From Flavobacteriaceae bacterium UBA3339 (GTDB lineage: Bacteria; Bacteroidota; Bacteroidia; Flavobacteriales; Flavobacteriaceae), in contig DERN01000011.1 in assembly GCA_002360925.1 (NCBI GenBank), positions 4,791-68,790 of the forward strand: 64,000 bases of DNA, given 5' to 3'. The notes below the pieces were generated by a model that saw nothing but the letters and a program-made list of their open reading frames with translations, had not been told where the DNA came from and did no database searches. Of this stretch, positions 52,988 to 60,623 are shown piece after piece; the stretch's first letter is position 1, and each line of letters begins with the position of its first letter. Both the position numbers and the translations under genes were made by a program.

Positions 52988-53076
52988 CAAAAGGGATTGT
53001 AGTGGAAATCCTTTTGTGGAACGAAGTGAAACAAAAGATTGAAACGAAAAGCCCGACCCGAAGGGATTTGTCCTAA
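52988..53076 (+). repeat. Structured intergenic repeat-like element
   Basis: Two short hairpins are evident: GGATT/AATCC (52994-53011) and CTTTTGT/ACAAAAG (53011-53037), then GAAACGAAAAGCCCGACCCGAAGGG with a CCC-GAA-GGG stem. Text of this kind recurs between genes in flavobacterial genomes, to my knowledge; no other copy is in this window. Confidence 0.45.
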
Positions 53077-53139
53077 TCAAAAACTTTAAAGCTGTAACAT
53101 TTTCGATTTTATGATACTTACTAATTAAAATAATTCGAA

Positions 53140-54000
53140 ATGAAAAAATTAGCCAAAAGTATTGCATTATGTGCCTTAACATTGAGTTCATTTATAACAA
53201 CGGCTCAAACTGAAAACAGCTTGTTGTGGGAAGTAACCGGAAATGGTTTAGAAAAACCTTCGTATGTTTTCGGAACGATTCACATGATTTGTCAAGACGA
53301 TTATATCATGACACCGACCATACAAAATACGATTCAAAATGTGGATGCTTATTATGCCGAAATTAATTTTGGAGATCCAAATGCAATGGTAGCCCTTCAA
53401 AAAGCGATGATGAGCGATGTACCTCTTTCGAAACGTTTAGCACCCGAAAAATATAATGAACTAAAACAATTGCTTAAAGAAGTAGTTGATTTAGATATTG
53501 CGCAATTCGAAAGCCTTTCAGAATCTGCACTTGTAAGTATGGTTACAATTAAAGCATTTCCTTGTACCGATTTTAAAATGTACGAAATGGAATTCCTACA
53601 ATCGGCAATGGCTCATCAAAAGAAATTAGGTGGTTTGGAAACGGTTGAAGAACAATTGGAAATCATGTCGAAATCTTTAGGAACCGATTCGGTTATTCAA
53701 ATGCTTCAGGAAATGAAAAAAGAAGGTTTTGAAAACACTAAAAAAATGGTTTCGCTTTATACCTCGCAAAACATTAAAGGTTTGTACGATTTTATGAAAA
53801 AAAGCAGTTATATGAACGATCAGGTTTACAACGAAATGTTAACCAAACGCAATCATAACTGGATTAAAGCAATGCCGGAACTTATGAAAGAACAATCAAT
53901 TTTCTTTGCAGTTGGTGCGGCGCATTTAGGTGGCAACAACGGAGTTTTAAAACTTCTTAAAGAAAAAGGCTATACTTTAAAACCTGTTCATATTCAATAA
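53140..54000 (+). CDS. TraB/GumN-family protein
   Basis: A 286-residue exported protein with a signal peptide (MKKLAKSIALCALTLSSFITTAQ) and a TraB/GumN domain. The conserved pieces are SYVFGTIHMICQDD near the start, the GLETVEEQLEIM segment in the middle and SIFFAVGAAHLGGNNGVLKLLKEKGYTLKPV at the end, split over two conserved blocks. The paired GxxH and GAxH motifs suggest a metal-dependent hydrolase as proposed for the TIKI/TraB superfamily. Substrate unknown. Confidence 0.9.
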   Translation: MKKLAKSIALCALTLSSFITTAQTENSLLWEVTGNGLEKPSYVFGTIHMICQDDYIMTPTIQNTIQNVDAYYAEINFGDPNAMVALQKAMMSDVPLSKRLAPEKYNELKQLLKEVVDLDIAQFESLSESALVSMVTIKAFPCTDFKMYEMEFLQSAMAHQKKLGGLETVEEQLEIMSKSLGTDSVIQMLQEMKKEGFENTKKMVSLYTSQNIKGLYDFMKKSSYMNDQVYNEMLTKRNHNWIKAMPELMKEQSIFFAVGAAHLGGNNGVLKLLKEKGYTLKPVHIQ

Positions 54001-54082
54001 CACGTTTAGATACAATAAGTTAAACACGCAAATCCTTTATTATTTTTAAAGAATTTGTTTGTTTTATTTCCCAATTATTACT

Positions 54083-54090
54083 TATATTTG
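54083..54090 (+). promoter_or_regulatory. -7 promoter element of rplS
   Basis: TATATTTG matches TAnnTTTG; it gives a leader of about 65 nt before the rplS start codon. Confidence 0.6.
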
Positions 54091-54096
54091 CCACAC

Positions 54097-54161
54097 TTTT
54101 GGATCAACCTCTGGCGAGAACCGTGAATGTTGGTTTGAATTAACTTAAAAAATTATTTAAA
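54097..54161 (+). promoter_or_regulatory. Candidate bL19 mRNA leader structure
   Basis: The leader can fold with ATCAACC (54103-54109) pairing to GGTTTGAAT (54132-54140, one bulge) around an inner GG/CC element. Ribosomal protein genes often carry autoregulatory leaders of this size. Whether it matches a described flavobacterial family cannot be checked here. Confidence 0.4.
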
Positions 54162-54518
54162 ATGTCTTTAGATTTAGTAAAATTCGTTCAAGACGAGTTC
54201 GTTACAAAAAAAGATTTCCCAGAATTTAAAGCTGGAGATACTATTACTGTTTACTACGAAATTAAAGAGGGTGACAAAACAAGAACTCAGTTCTTTAAAG
54301 GTGTAGTTATTCAAAGAAGAGGTTCTGGTGCAACTGAGACTTTTACAATCCGTAAAATGTCTGGAAACGTTGGTGTAGAGCGTATCTTCCCAGTTAACAT
54401 GCCAGCTTTACAAAAAGTTGAAGTTAACCAAAGAGGTAAAGTTCGTAGAGCTCGTATCTTCTACTTCAGAGAACTTACTGGTAAAAAAGCTAAAATTAAA
54501 GAATTACGTCGTAAGTAA
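54162..54518 (+). CDS. rplS: 50S ribosomal protein L19 (bL19)
   Basis: A 118-residue bL19. Conserved pieces include FKAGDTITVYYEIKEGDKTR, FKGVVIQRRGSGATETFTIRK, VGVERIFPVNMP and the C-terminal GKVRRARIFYFRELTGKKAKI-type segment. L19 sits at the 30S-50S interface. The gene is preceded by a good promoter and a possible leader structure and followed by a strong terminator, so it forms its own transcription unit. Confidence 0.97.
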   Translation: MSLDLVKFVQDEFVTKKDFPEFKAGDTITVYYEIKEGDKTRTQFFKGVVIQRRGSGATETFTIRKMSGNVGVERIFPVNMPALQKVEVNQRGKVRRARIFYFRELTGKKAKIKELRRK

Positions 54519-54536
54519 TCTTTTAATTAAGATCAT

Positions 54537-54570
54537 AAAAAACTCCGTTCAATTGAACGGAGTTTTTTTG
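54537..54570 (+). terminator. Intrinsic terminator after rplS
   Basis: AACTCCGTTCA pairs with TGAACGGAGTT, followed by a T run. Nearly the same stem recurs at 63873-63909. Confidence 0.92.
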
Positions 54571-54657
54571 TTTACCTTAATAATTCAAAATATAATCTAA
54601 TCAGTTTTATAACAACATTAATAGTTCATAAAATTGCTTCTCTATTTATTCATATTG

Positions 54658-54731
54658 ATTCGTGAACGAGCAAACTTAAATACTAATGAGAAGCTGAAAC
54701 AAGTTCAGCTTGACAAAAAGCTCTCTTATAA
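54658..54731. repeat. Imperfect direct repeat, unit 1
   Basis: Aligns with 54776-54851: shared blocks are CGT near the start, AACTTAAATACT, then AAGCTGAAAC-AGTTCAG, TGACAAA and TTATAA at the end. It lies in the 394-bp gap between rplS and the ABC permease gene, which otherwise holds only the two terminators. Confidence 0.55.
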
Positions 54732-54775
54732 TTTATATCTAATAAAACAACAATTATCGTCTAAAGCTTATTCTG

Positions 54776-54851
54776 GCTCGTAGAAATACAACTTTAAATA
54801 CTGATAAAAAGCAGGAACGAGTTCAGTCTGACAAACAAAATCCCTTTATAA
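54776..54851. repeat. Imperfect direct repeat, unit 2
   Basis: Second copy of the unit at 54658-54731, with CTCGTAG, AACTTTAAATACTGAT, GGAACGAGTTCAG, CTGACAAAC and TTTATAA in the same order. Confidence 0.55.
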
Positions 54852-54857
54852 ACCAAC

Positions 54858-54890
54858 AAAAAAGTCCTGCAAGAATTTGCAGGACTTTTT
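54858..54890 (-). terminator. Intrinsic terminator after the permease/peptidase gene
   Basis: AAAAGTCCTGCAA pairs with TTGCAGGACTTTT, with T runs on both strands. Confidence 0.9.
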
Positions 54891-54912
54891 CATATAAACC
54901 GAAACTTAAAAC

Positions 54913-57900
54913 TTAGTTTACGTTTTTACGATTGTCGTTTGAATTACGATCGATTAGTTTATTGTAAGGATCCACTCCTACTTCAATCGGTTTTTGATCT
55001 ACAATAATCGAAACTTTATTATTGATTTTATCAATCAAATATTTCTTGTTGTACAACTCGTTTTCGTATTCATGTTTTCCTTTTTTGGTTTTCTCTCCAA
55101 AAACGCCAACTTCTACATAATCATGCAAAGGATACGATTTAATCTCATCTTTTCCAACTTTTGCAGTTAATGTATTTCCTTGATCATCTTTGTAAATTTG
55201 ATCTCCTTTTGGCGTAGTTCTGTATTTTGAAACCGTAAAGGTAATATCGACCTGATATTTCCCGTTTTTCAAATCTTTAACTTTTACACTTTCTACTTTA
55301 TTATCGTAAAGTGTAATGGTTTCGAACATGTCTTTAATCAAATACTGTAAACTGTCTGGAGTATTTTGTTTCAATAAATTCACAAATTCGATCGAGTTTG
55401 TATAAGGAGCTTCCTGAAACTTCACTTGCGAAACATACGTTTTTAAAACATCGTTAAATTGTTTTTCTCCCAAATAATCACTCATAGCATACAATACCAA
55501 CGATCCTTTATTGTAATGAATATATTGTTGATTTTCGTTGTACATTAACGGATTCTCTTCTTTCCATTCACGAGTTCTTCCACGTAAATATCCATCTAAA
55601 GCTTCCTTCAAGAATTTACGCATTTGGAATTTACCATATTCTTTTTCCAATACTTTTAAAGAACTATATTCCGACATCGATTCCGAAAGCAAAGTTGCAC
55701 CTTTTACTTTTGCACCAATTACCTGATGCGCCCACCATTGATGCGCCATTTCGTGCGAAACTACCGAGAACGGATAATCTACTCCGTTCGGATCGTCTTC
55801 ATCAACATCGGCAATAAAACCAATAGCTTCAGAGAAAGGCATTGTGTTTGCAAAAGCTTGGGCAAAAGTTCCCATTGTTCTTGGGAATTCAATAATACGA
55901 GCTTGTTTATGCTGATAAGGTCCAAAATTTTCACTATAATAAGCTAACGACTTTTTCAATGCTTCCATCATTCGATTTAAGTTGTATTCGTGCCCTTTTT
56001 GGTAATAGATTTCTAAATTAATGTTGTTCCATTTCTCACGTTTCACTTGATAACGAGCCGAATTAAACGCATAGAAATTCAACATTTTTTGATCCATTTT
56101 ATAATGGAAATAATTTCTTCCGTCTTTTTGCCATTCTTTTTGAAGATATCCCGGTGCAATTGCAATTTGATCTCCGGCTGTACTAACAGTTGCTTCAAAC
56201 GAAATCCAATCGGCGTCACTTGAAATATACGTGTTTTTACGCGCTTCAGGATCATTTGGTTCAGGCATACGTTCGCGCGGAGGCAAATTGTATTTTTTAC
56301 GAACATCGTTATCTTGCAACTCTACTCTGTCTGAATATCCAAACGAAGGAAATATATTGTTATTTATAAACGTTCCGTTTTCGATAATTGGCGAACGATC
56401 TTGCAACCAGGTATTTGATTGATTTTGAACCATCATTTCAACCTTTAAAGAATCACCCGGATTTAACGGTTGATTTAATCGGTATATATTAAAATCCATA
56501 ACCGTATCGGTTAAAACCAATTGATAATCTCGGTTAAATTTAATTTCACGGAAGTTTTTTCCATAATTTAAAAACAACGAATCAATTGCTTTTTCGGTTT
56601 TATTTACCATTACATAATTCACAACGCCTTTGTAATTTCGTTCATATGGAAAAATATCCATATCGACTTTTACATCTACAATGCGAGGCTGTGCATATTT
56701 TTCGAACTTTTTGTATTTCTTTTCGAAATCTACTTGTTGCATTTCGTGTTCTTGCGAAGTGTAATAAGGTTCTAATTTAACTTCCTGATAATACAATCCG
56801 TATCCTAATCCAACAAAAGCTAAAACTATTAATGCTAACGGAATTATAATTGAAGCTTTAAATCGTTTTACAAACAAACGCAAACGCTCTTTTGCTCCGG
56901 AAAGAATTCCTCTTCGCCAAAATAATAACGTAAGTACATATAAAATGGCACCAAAAAGCAACCAATATAATTTGTAGTAGAAATAACCGCGAACAACTCC
57001 GAATCCGTCCATATCGGAATAACTGTATCCCATTCCCGAATTAAAATGGAAAACCGATTGTTCTATTCCTAATTTCGTTAATGCCAACGGAATCATTTGA
57101 ACTACTAAAATCACGAAGAATCCGATTAAGTAGTTTTTAAAGAATGATTGAATGAATAAGGAGAATAAAATCAGAATGACGTAATCAATCAATTTAAATC
57201 CGAAATATTCTGTAAAATATTGTGGTAATTCGAAATTAAAATACCCGTAATACATTTGAATTAAAACTCCTGAGAAAATACTCACTAAGAAAACAACCGC
57301 AACCATTCCGATTAACGCAATGAACTTAGATAAAAGTAATGTCCAGTTTGGAACCGGCGAAGCATCTACCAAATAATTCATTCTTGAAGTTGACGAATTA
57401 TTTAATAAAATCCCGGCAAATAAAAATACTAAGATTGATAAGAAAACGGTTACAAATCCGTCGATCAATTCAATAACTTGCCATGTTACAGGATATGTTC
57501 TGGTTCCGTAAAGTCCTTGTCCTAAAGTATAACCCGAAATAACAATGAAAACCAATAGGATAACCATTAAAGTTATGAAAATCCAGTTTTTTACAATGGT
57601 TTGAAATTCGAATTTCGATAAACGAATCGCAGTTTTAAAATACGAAACGAACGAATAATCGTAAGAAACTTTAGGTAAATTAATTTTTACAATGCTTCCG
57701 AAATTGTTTTTAATGATTCTACTTCCTTTTTTCTTTCTACTGATTGATAAAGGAGCTTGCGAGAATGAAAATGCAAAATAGGTTGCAGCCAATGCTAAAA
57801 ATCCAACTCCGATCCAAATCAATCTATTATATATAATGACTTTATCATACGGAATCAACAACGTATTCTGTTCTTCAATTGTCCAATATTTTACAACGTA

Positions 57901-58563
57901 TCCTAAAGCTTGATTTCCGTATGGCTCAAATAAAGAAGCAACAAATTTATCATCTACATTATTAGTTAAATTGCTAATTAAAACTCTTAACAACAACAGA
58001 ATTACGACAAAAATAAATCCGATATATTGATTGCGCGTTAAAGTAACCAACATGAAAATAATAGCTCCGATAAAGAAAATATTCGGAATTACAAACAAGA
58101 CATAACTTTGAAAATATGCCCACAAACGAATTGGTCCTAATAAATCGGGATTTGCAAACGGAAGTACCGAAGCTAATAAAAACCCTAAACCAATTGAAAA
58201 AGTAATCAATATTGTGATAAAAAATCCACTTAAGAATTTCCCCGCTAAATATTGAAATTTATTAAACGGATACGCAAACAACAACGTATGCGAATTGTAT
58301 TTATAATCGCGATAAACCGTTGCGCCAATAACTGCGGGAATGATAAAATTGACAAATGTTGCAATTTGACTAATGATTCCGTTAATAGCAATTGGAGAAT
58401 TTACAACTAGATTTGATGAAGTTGTTGCTGTAAATGTATCGAAATAGCCCAATACACTCGCCATGATCGAAAACGACAAAGCAAAGAAGATGGCAAAAAA
58501 CAGATAAAACAACCAACTTTTTAGCCAGCGTTTTGTTTCGAATTTAAAAATAGTTCCCAGCAT
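54913..58563 (-). CDS. ABC transporter permease fused to an M1-family metallopeptidase
   Basis: A 1216-residue protein. The first roughly 600 residues are membrane-spanning, in two ABC-2-like blocks of about six helices each, separated by a soluble stretch near 280-320. The C-terminal 600 residues are a gluzincin M1 peptidase: HEMAHQWWAHQ near residue 936 and the third zinc ligand in LLSESMSEYSS. It should face the periplasm. With the ATPase encoded just upstream (1-bp overlap) it probably forms a transporter-peptidase complex; the substrate is unknown. Confidence 0.9.
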   Translation of the reverse strand: MLGTIFKFETKRWLKSWLFYLFFAIFFALSFSIMASVLGYFDTFTATTSSNLVVNSPIAINGIISQIATFVNFIIPAVIGATVYRDYKYNSHTLLFAYPFNKFQYLAGKFLSGFFITILITFSIGLGFLLASVLPFANPDLLGPIRLWAYFQSYVLFVIPNIFFIGAIIFMLVTLTRNQYIGFIFVVILLLLRVLISNLTNNVDDKFVASLFEPYGNQALGYVVKYWTIEEQNTLLIPYDKVIIYNRLIWIGVGFLALAATYFAFSFSQAPLSISRKKKGSRIIKNNFGSIVKINLPKVSYDYSFVSYFKTAIRLSKFEFQTIVKNWIFITLMVILLVFIVISGYTLGQGLYGTRTYPVTWQVIELIDGFVTVFLSILVFLFAGILLNNSSTSRMNYLVDASPVPNWTLLLSKFIALIGMVAVVFLVSIFSGVLIQMYYGYFNFELPQYFTEYFGFKLIDYVILILFSLFIQSFFKNYLIGFFVILVVQMIPLALTKLGIEQSVFHFNSGMGYSYSDMDGFGVVRGYFYYKLYWLLFGAILYVLTLLFWRRGILSGAKERLRLFVKRFKASIIIPLALIVLAFVGLGYGLYYQEVKLEPYYTSQEHEMQQVDFEKKYKKFEKYAQPRIVDVKVDMDIFPYERNYKGVVNYVMVNKTEKAIDSLFLNYGKNFREIKFNRDYQLVLTDTVMDFNIYRLNQPLNPGDSLKVEMMVQNQSNTWLQDRSPIIENGTFINNNIFPSFGYSDRVELQDNDVRKKYNLPPRERMPEPNDPEARKNTYISSDADWISFEATVSTAGDQIAIAPGYLQKEWQKDGRNYFHYKMDQKMLNFYAFNSARYQVKREKWNNINLEIYYQKGHEYNLNRMMEALKKSLAYYSENFGPYQHKQARIIEFPRTMGTFAQAFANTMPFSEAIGFIADVDEDDPNGVDYPFSVVSHEMAHQWWAHQVIGAKVKGATLLSESMSEYSSLKVLEKEYGKFQMRKFLKEALDGYLRGRTREWKEENPLMYNENQQYIHYNKGSLVLYAMSDYLGEKQFNDVLKTYVSQVKFQEAPYTNSIEFVNLLKQNTPDSLQYLIKDMFETITLYDNKVESVKVKDLKNGKYQVDITFTVSKYRTTPKGDQIYKDDQGNTLTAKVGKDEIKSYPLHDYVEVGVFGEKTKKGKHEYENELYNKKYLIDKINNKVSIIVDQKPIEVGVDPYNKLIDRNSNDNRKNVN

Positions 58564-59438
58564 TATTTATCTCCTTTTAATGAAACAAAATACACGTCTT
58601 CTAAAATCGGTTTTGCTTTCACAAACGTTTCATCTGGTTGTTCGTCGCTATGAACACGGATATTCAACGTATTATCCTGATTAAAATTCGAAGAAATAAT
58701 ATTGTATTTGCTGTTAAACGAATCAAACTCATCGCGATTAATAATGCGCATCCAGATTTTTCCGTCTAATAATTCTTCTCCGCTGTTTGGTGTTCCTTCA
58801 AACAAGATTTTCCCTCCGTTTAAAATCGCCAATTCGTGACATAATTCACGAACATCGTCTACAATATGCGTTGAAAAAATTACGGTATGATTCGTTCCAA
58901 TTTCGCGTAAAACATTTAAGAAACGATGACGTTCTGCCGGATCCAAACCTGCAGTTGGCTCATCTACGATAATTAATTGCGGATTATTTAATAAAAGCTG
59001 CGCAATTCCAAAACGCTGTTTCATTCCGCCCGAATATCCACTTACGCTTTTGTTGCGCACATCGTAAAGATTCGTCAGTTCCAACACTTCTTTAATAATG
59101 GTTTTACGCTCGGTTTTATTGGTAATTCCTTTTAATTGAGCAAAATAATCTAATAAAGTTTCGGCAGACATATTGGGATAAACACCAAATTCTTGTGGTA
59201 AATACCCTAATACTTTTCTTAACGCGTTTTTATCTTCTAAAATATTAATATCGTTAAACGTAATGCTTCCAGAATCGGGAGTTTGCAAAGTTGCAATAGT
59301 TCTCATTAAAGAAGATTTTCCGGCTCCGTTCGGACCTAAAAGACCAAACATTCCTTTACCGATTTCTAAATTTACATTGTCTAGGGCTTTTACACCGTTT
59401 TTGTAGGTTTTCGTTAAACCCGAAATTTTTAAACTCAT
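58563..59438 (-). CDS. ABC transporter ATP-binding protein
   Basis: A 291-residue ABC ATPase with Walker A GPNGAGKSSL, Q-loop YLPQEFGVY, signature VSGYSGGMKQRFGIAQ, Walker B LIIVDEPTAGLD and switch His in IFSTHIV. It belongs to the ABC-2 exporter ATPase type. The stop codon overlaps the start of the permease/peptidase gene, so the two are translationally coupled and surely form one complex. Confidence 0.95.
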   Translation of the reverse strand: MSLKISGLTKTYKNGVKALDNVNLEIGKGMFGLLGPNGAGKSSLMRTIATLQTPDSGSITFNDINILEDKNALRKVLGYLPQEFGVYPNMSAETLLDYFAQLKGITNKTERKTIIKEVLELTNLYDVRNKSVSGYSGGMKQRFGIAQLLLNNPQLIIVDEPTAGLDPAERHRFLNVLREIGTNHTVIFSTHIVDDVRELCHELAILNGGKILFEGTPNSGEELLDGKIWMRIINRDEFDSFNSKYNIISSNFNQDNTLNIRVHSDEQPDETFVKAKPILEDVYFVSLKGDK

Positions 59439-59491
59439 AACGTATCGTTTTTATAATAAGTATCTTTATTGTTCGATATGTTACAAAAGGT

Positions 59492-59522
59492 AATAAAAAA
59501 AAAGAGAAGTTTCCTTCTCTTT
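59492..59522 (-). terminator. Intrinsic terminator after the cysteine synthase gene
   Basis: AAAGAGAAG-TTTC-CTTCTCTTT; the minus-strand T run is the complement of the A run at 59495-59503. Confidence 0.85.
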
Positions 59523-59524
59523 CC

Positions 59525-60562
59525 TTATTCAATATAAACGACTTCGTTTTGTTCTGTTTGATGATTTTTTAAAAAACCTTGATCTTCCATCCATTTATCG
59601 CTGTACACTTTTGTCATGTATCTTGATCCATGATCTGGAAGAATAACCACAACTTTGCTATCGGCATTAAATTCATTTTCTTCATTCAATTGTTTTATTG
59701 CCTGAATGGCTGCGCCAGAAGTATAGCCCATAAACAAACCATCGGTATGTGCTAATTCGCGAGCTGTAAAAGCAGCATCTTCGTCCGATACTTTTACAAA
59801 TCGATCAATATATTCGAACTTGGTTGCACTTGGAATTAAATTTTTCCCCATTCCTTCAATTCTATACGAATAGGCTTCGTTCATATCAACTTCGCCTGTT
59901 TCGTGGAATTTTTGAATGATCGATCCGTAAGCGTCGACTCCGATTATTTTGATATTTGGGTTTTGCTCTTTTAAATATTTTGCCGTTCCGGAAATCGTTC
60001 CACCAGTACCAGAACACGCAATTAAATGCGTAATTTGTCCTTTAGTTTGATTCCATATTTCGGGTCCGGTTGTTAAATAATGCGCTTCGGTGTTAAACTC
60101 GTTAAAATATTGATTGATGTAGATTGAACCCGGAGTTTCTTCGTGGATACGCTTTGCAACGCTGTAATAGGAACGCGGATCTTCTGGTTCTACTTTAGCC
60201 GGACACAAATAAACTTTTGCGCCCATTGCACGCAACATATCAATTTTATCGTGAGAAGATTTGTCAGAAACCGCCAAAATACATTGATATCCTTTTACCA
60301 TTGCTATCATTGCCAAACTAAATCCGGTATTTCCCGAAGTTGTTTCAACAATAATGCTATTAGGTTTTAAAATTCCTTGTTCCTCTGCTTTATTGATAAT
60401 ATGTAACGCGATTCTATCTTTTGCAGAATGTCCCGGATTACAAGCCTCTAATTTTGCATAAAAAGCTCCGGAAAATCCGTTTACTATTCTATTCAACTTT
60501 ACTAAAGGCGTATTACCAATCAACTCTAAAATAGATTCATGAGCCTCTATTTCTTCTTTCAT
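59525..60562 (-). CDS. PLP-dependent cysteine synthase family protein
   Basis: A 345-residue fold-type II PLP enzyme. The Schiff-base lysine is in GHSAKDRIA (Lys48), the substrate loop in TTSGNTGFSLA and the phosphate-binding loop in ACSGTGGTISGTAKYL. It is most like O-acetylserine sulfhydrylase B or cystathionine beta-synthase-type enzymes and should make cysteine or cystathionine. The protein is about 30 residues longer than CysK at its C terminus. It stands alone with its own terminator. Confidence 0.9.
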   Translation of the reverse strand: MKEEIEAHESILELIGNTPLVKLNRIVNGFSGAFYAKLEACNPGHSAKDRIALHIINKAEEQGILKPNSIIVETTSGNTGFSLAMIAMVKGYQCILAVSDKSSHDKIDMLRAMGAKVYLCPAKVEPEDPRSYYSVAKRIHEETPGSIYINQYFNEFNTEAHYLTTGPEIWNQTKGQITHLIACSGTGGTISGTAKYLKEQNPNIKIIGVDAYGSIIQKFHETGEVDMNEAYSYRIEGMGKNLIPSATKFEYIDRFVKVSDEDAAFTARELAHTDGLFMGYTSGAAIQAIKQLNEENEFNADSKVVVILPDHGSRYMTKVYSDKWMEDQGFLKNHQTEQNEVVYIE

Positions 60563-60623
60563 AGTTTTAATTTTAGTGCAGTATCAACTGCATCTTCTGC
60601 CGTGCAAAAGTAATAATTTTTAG

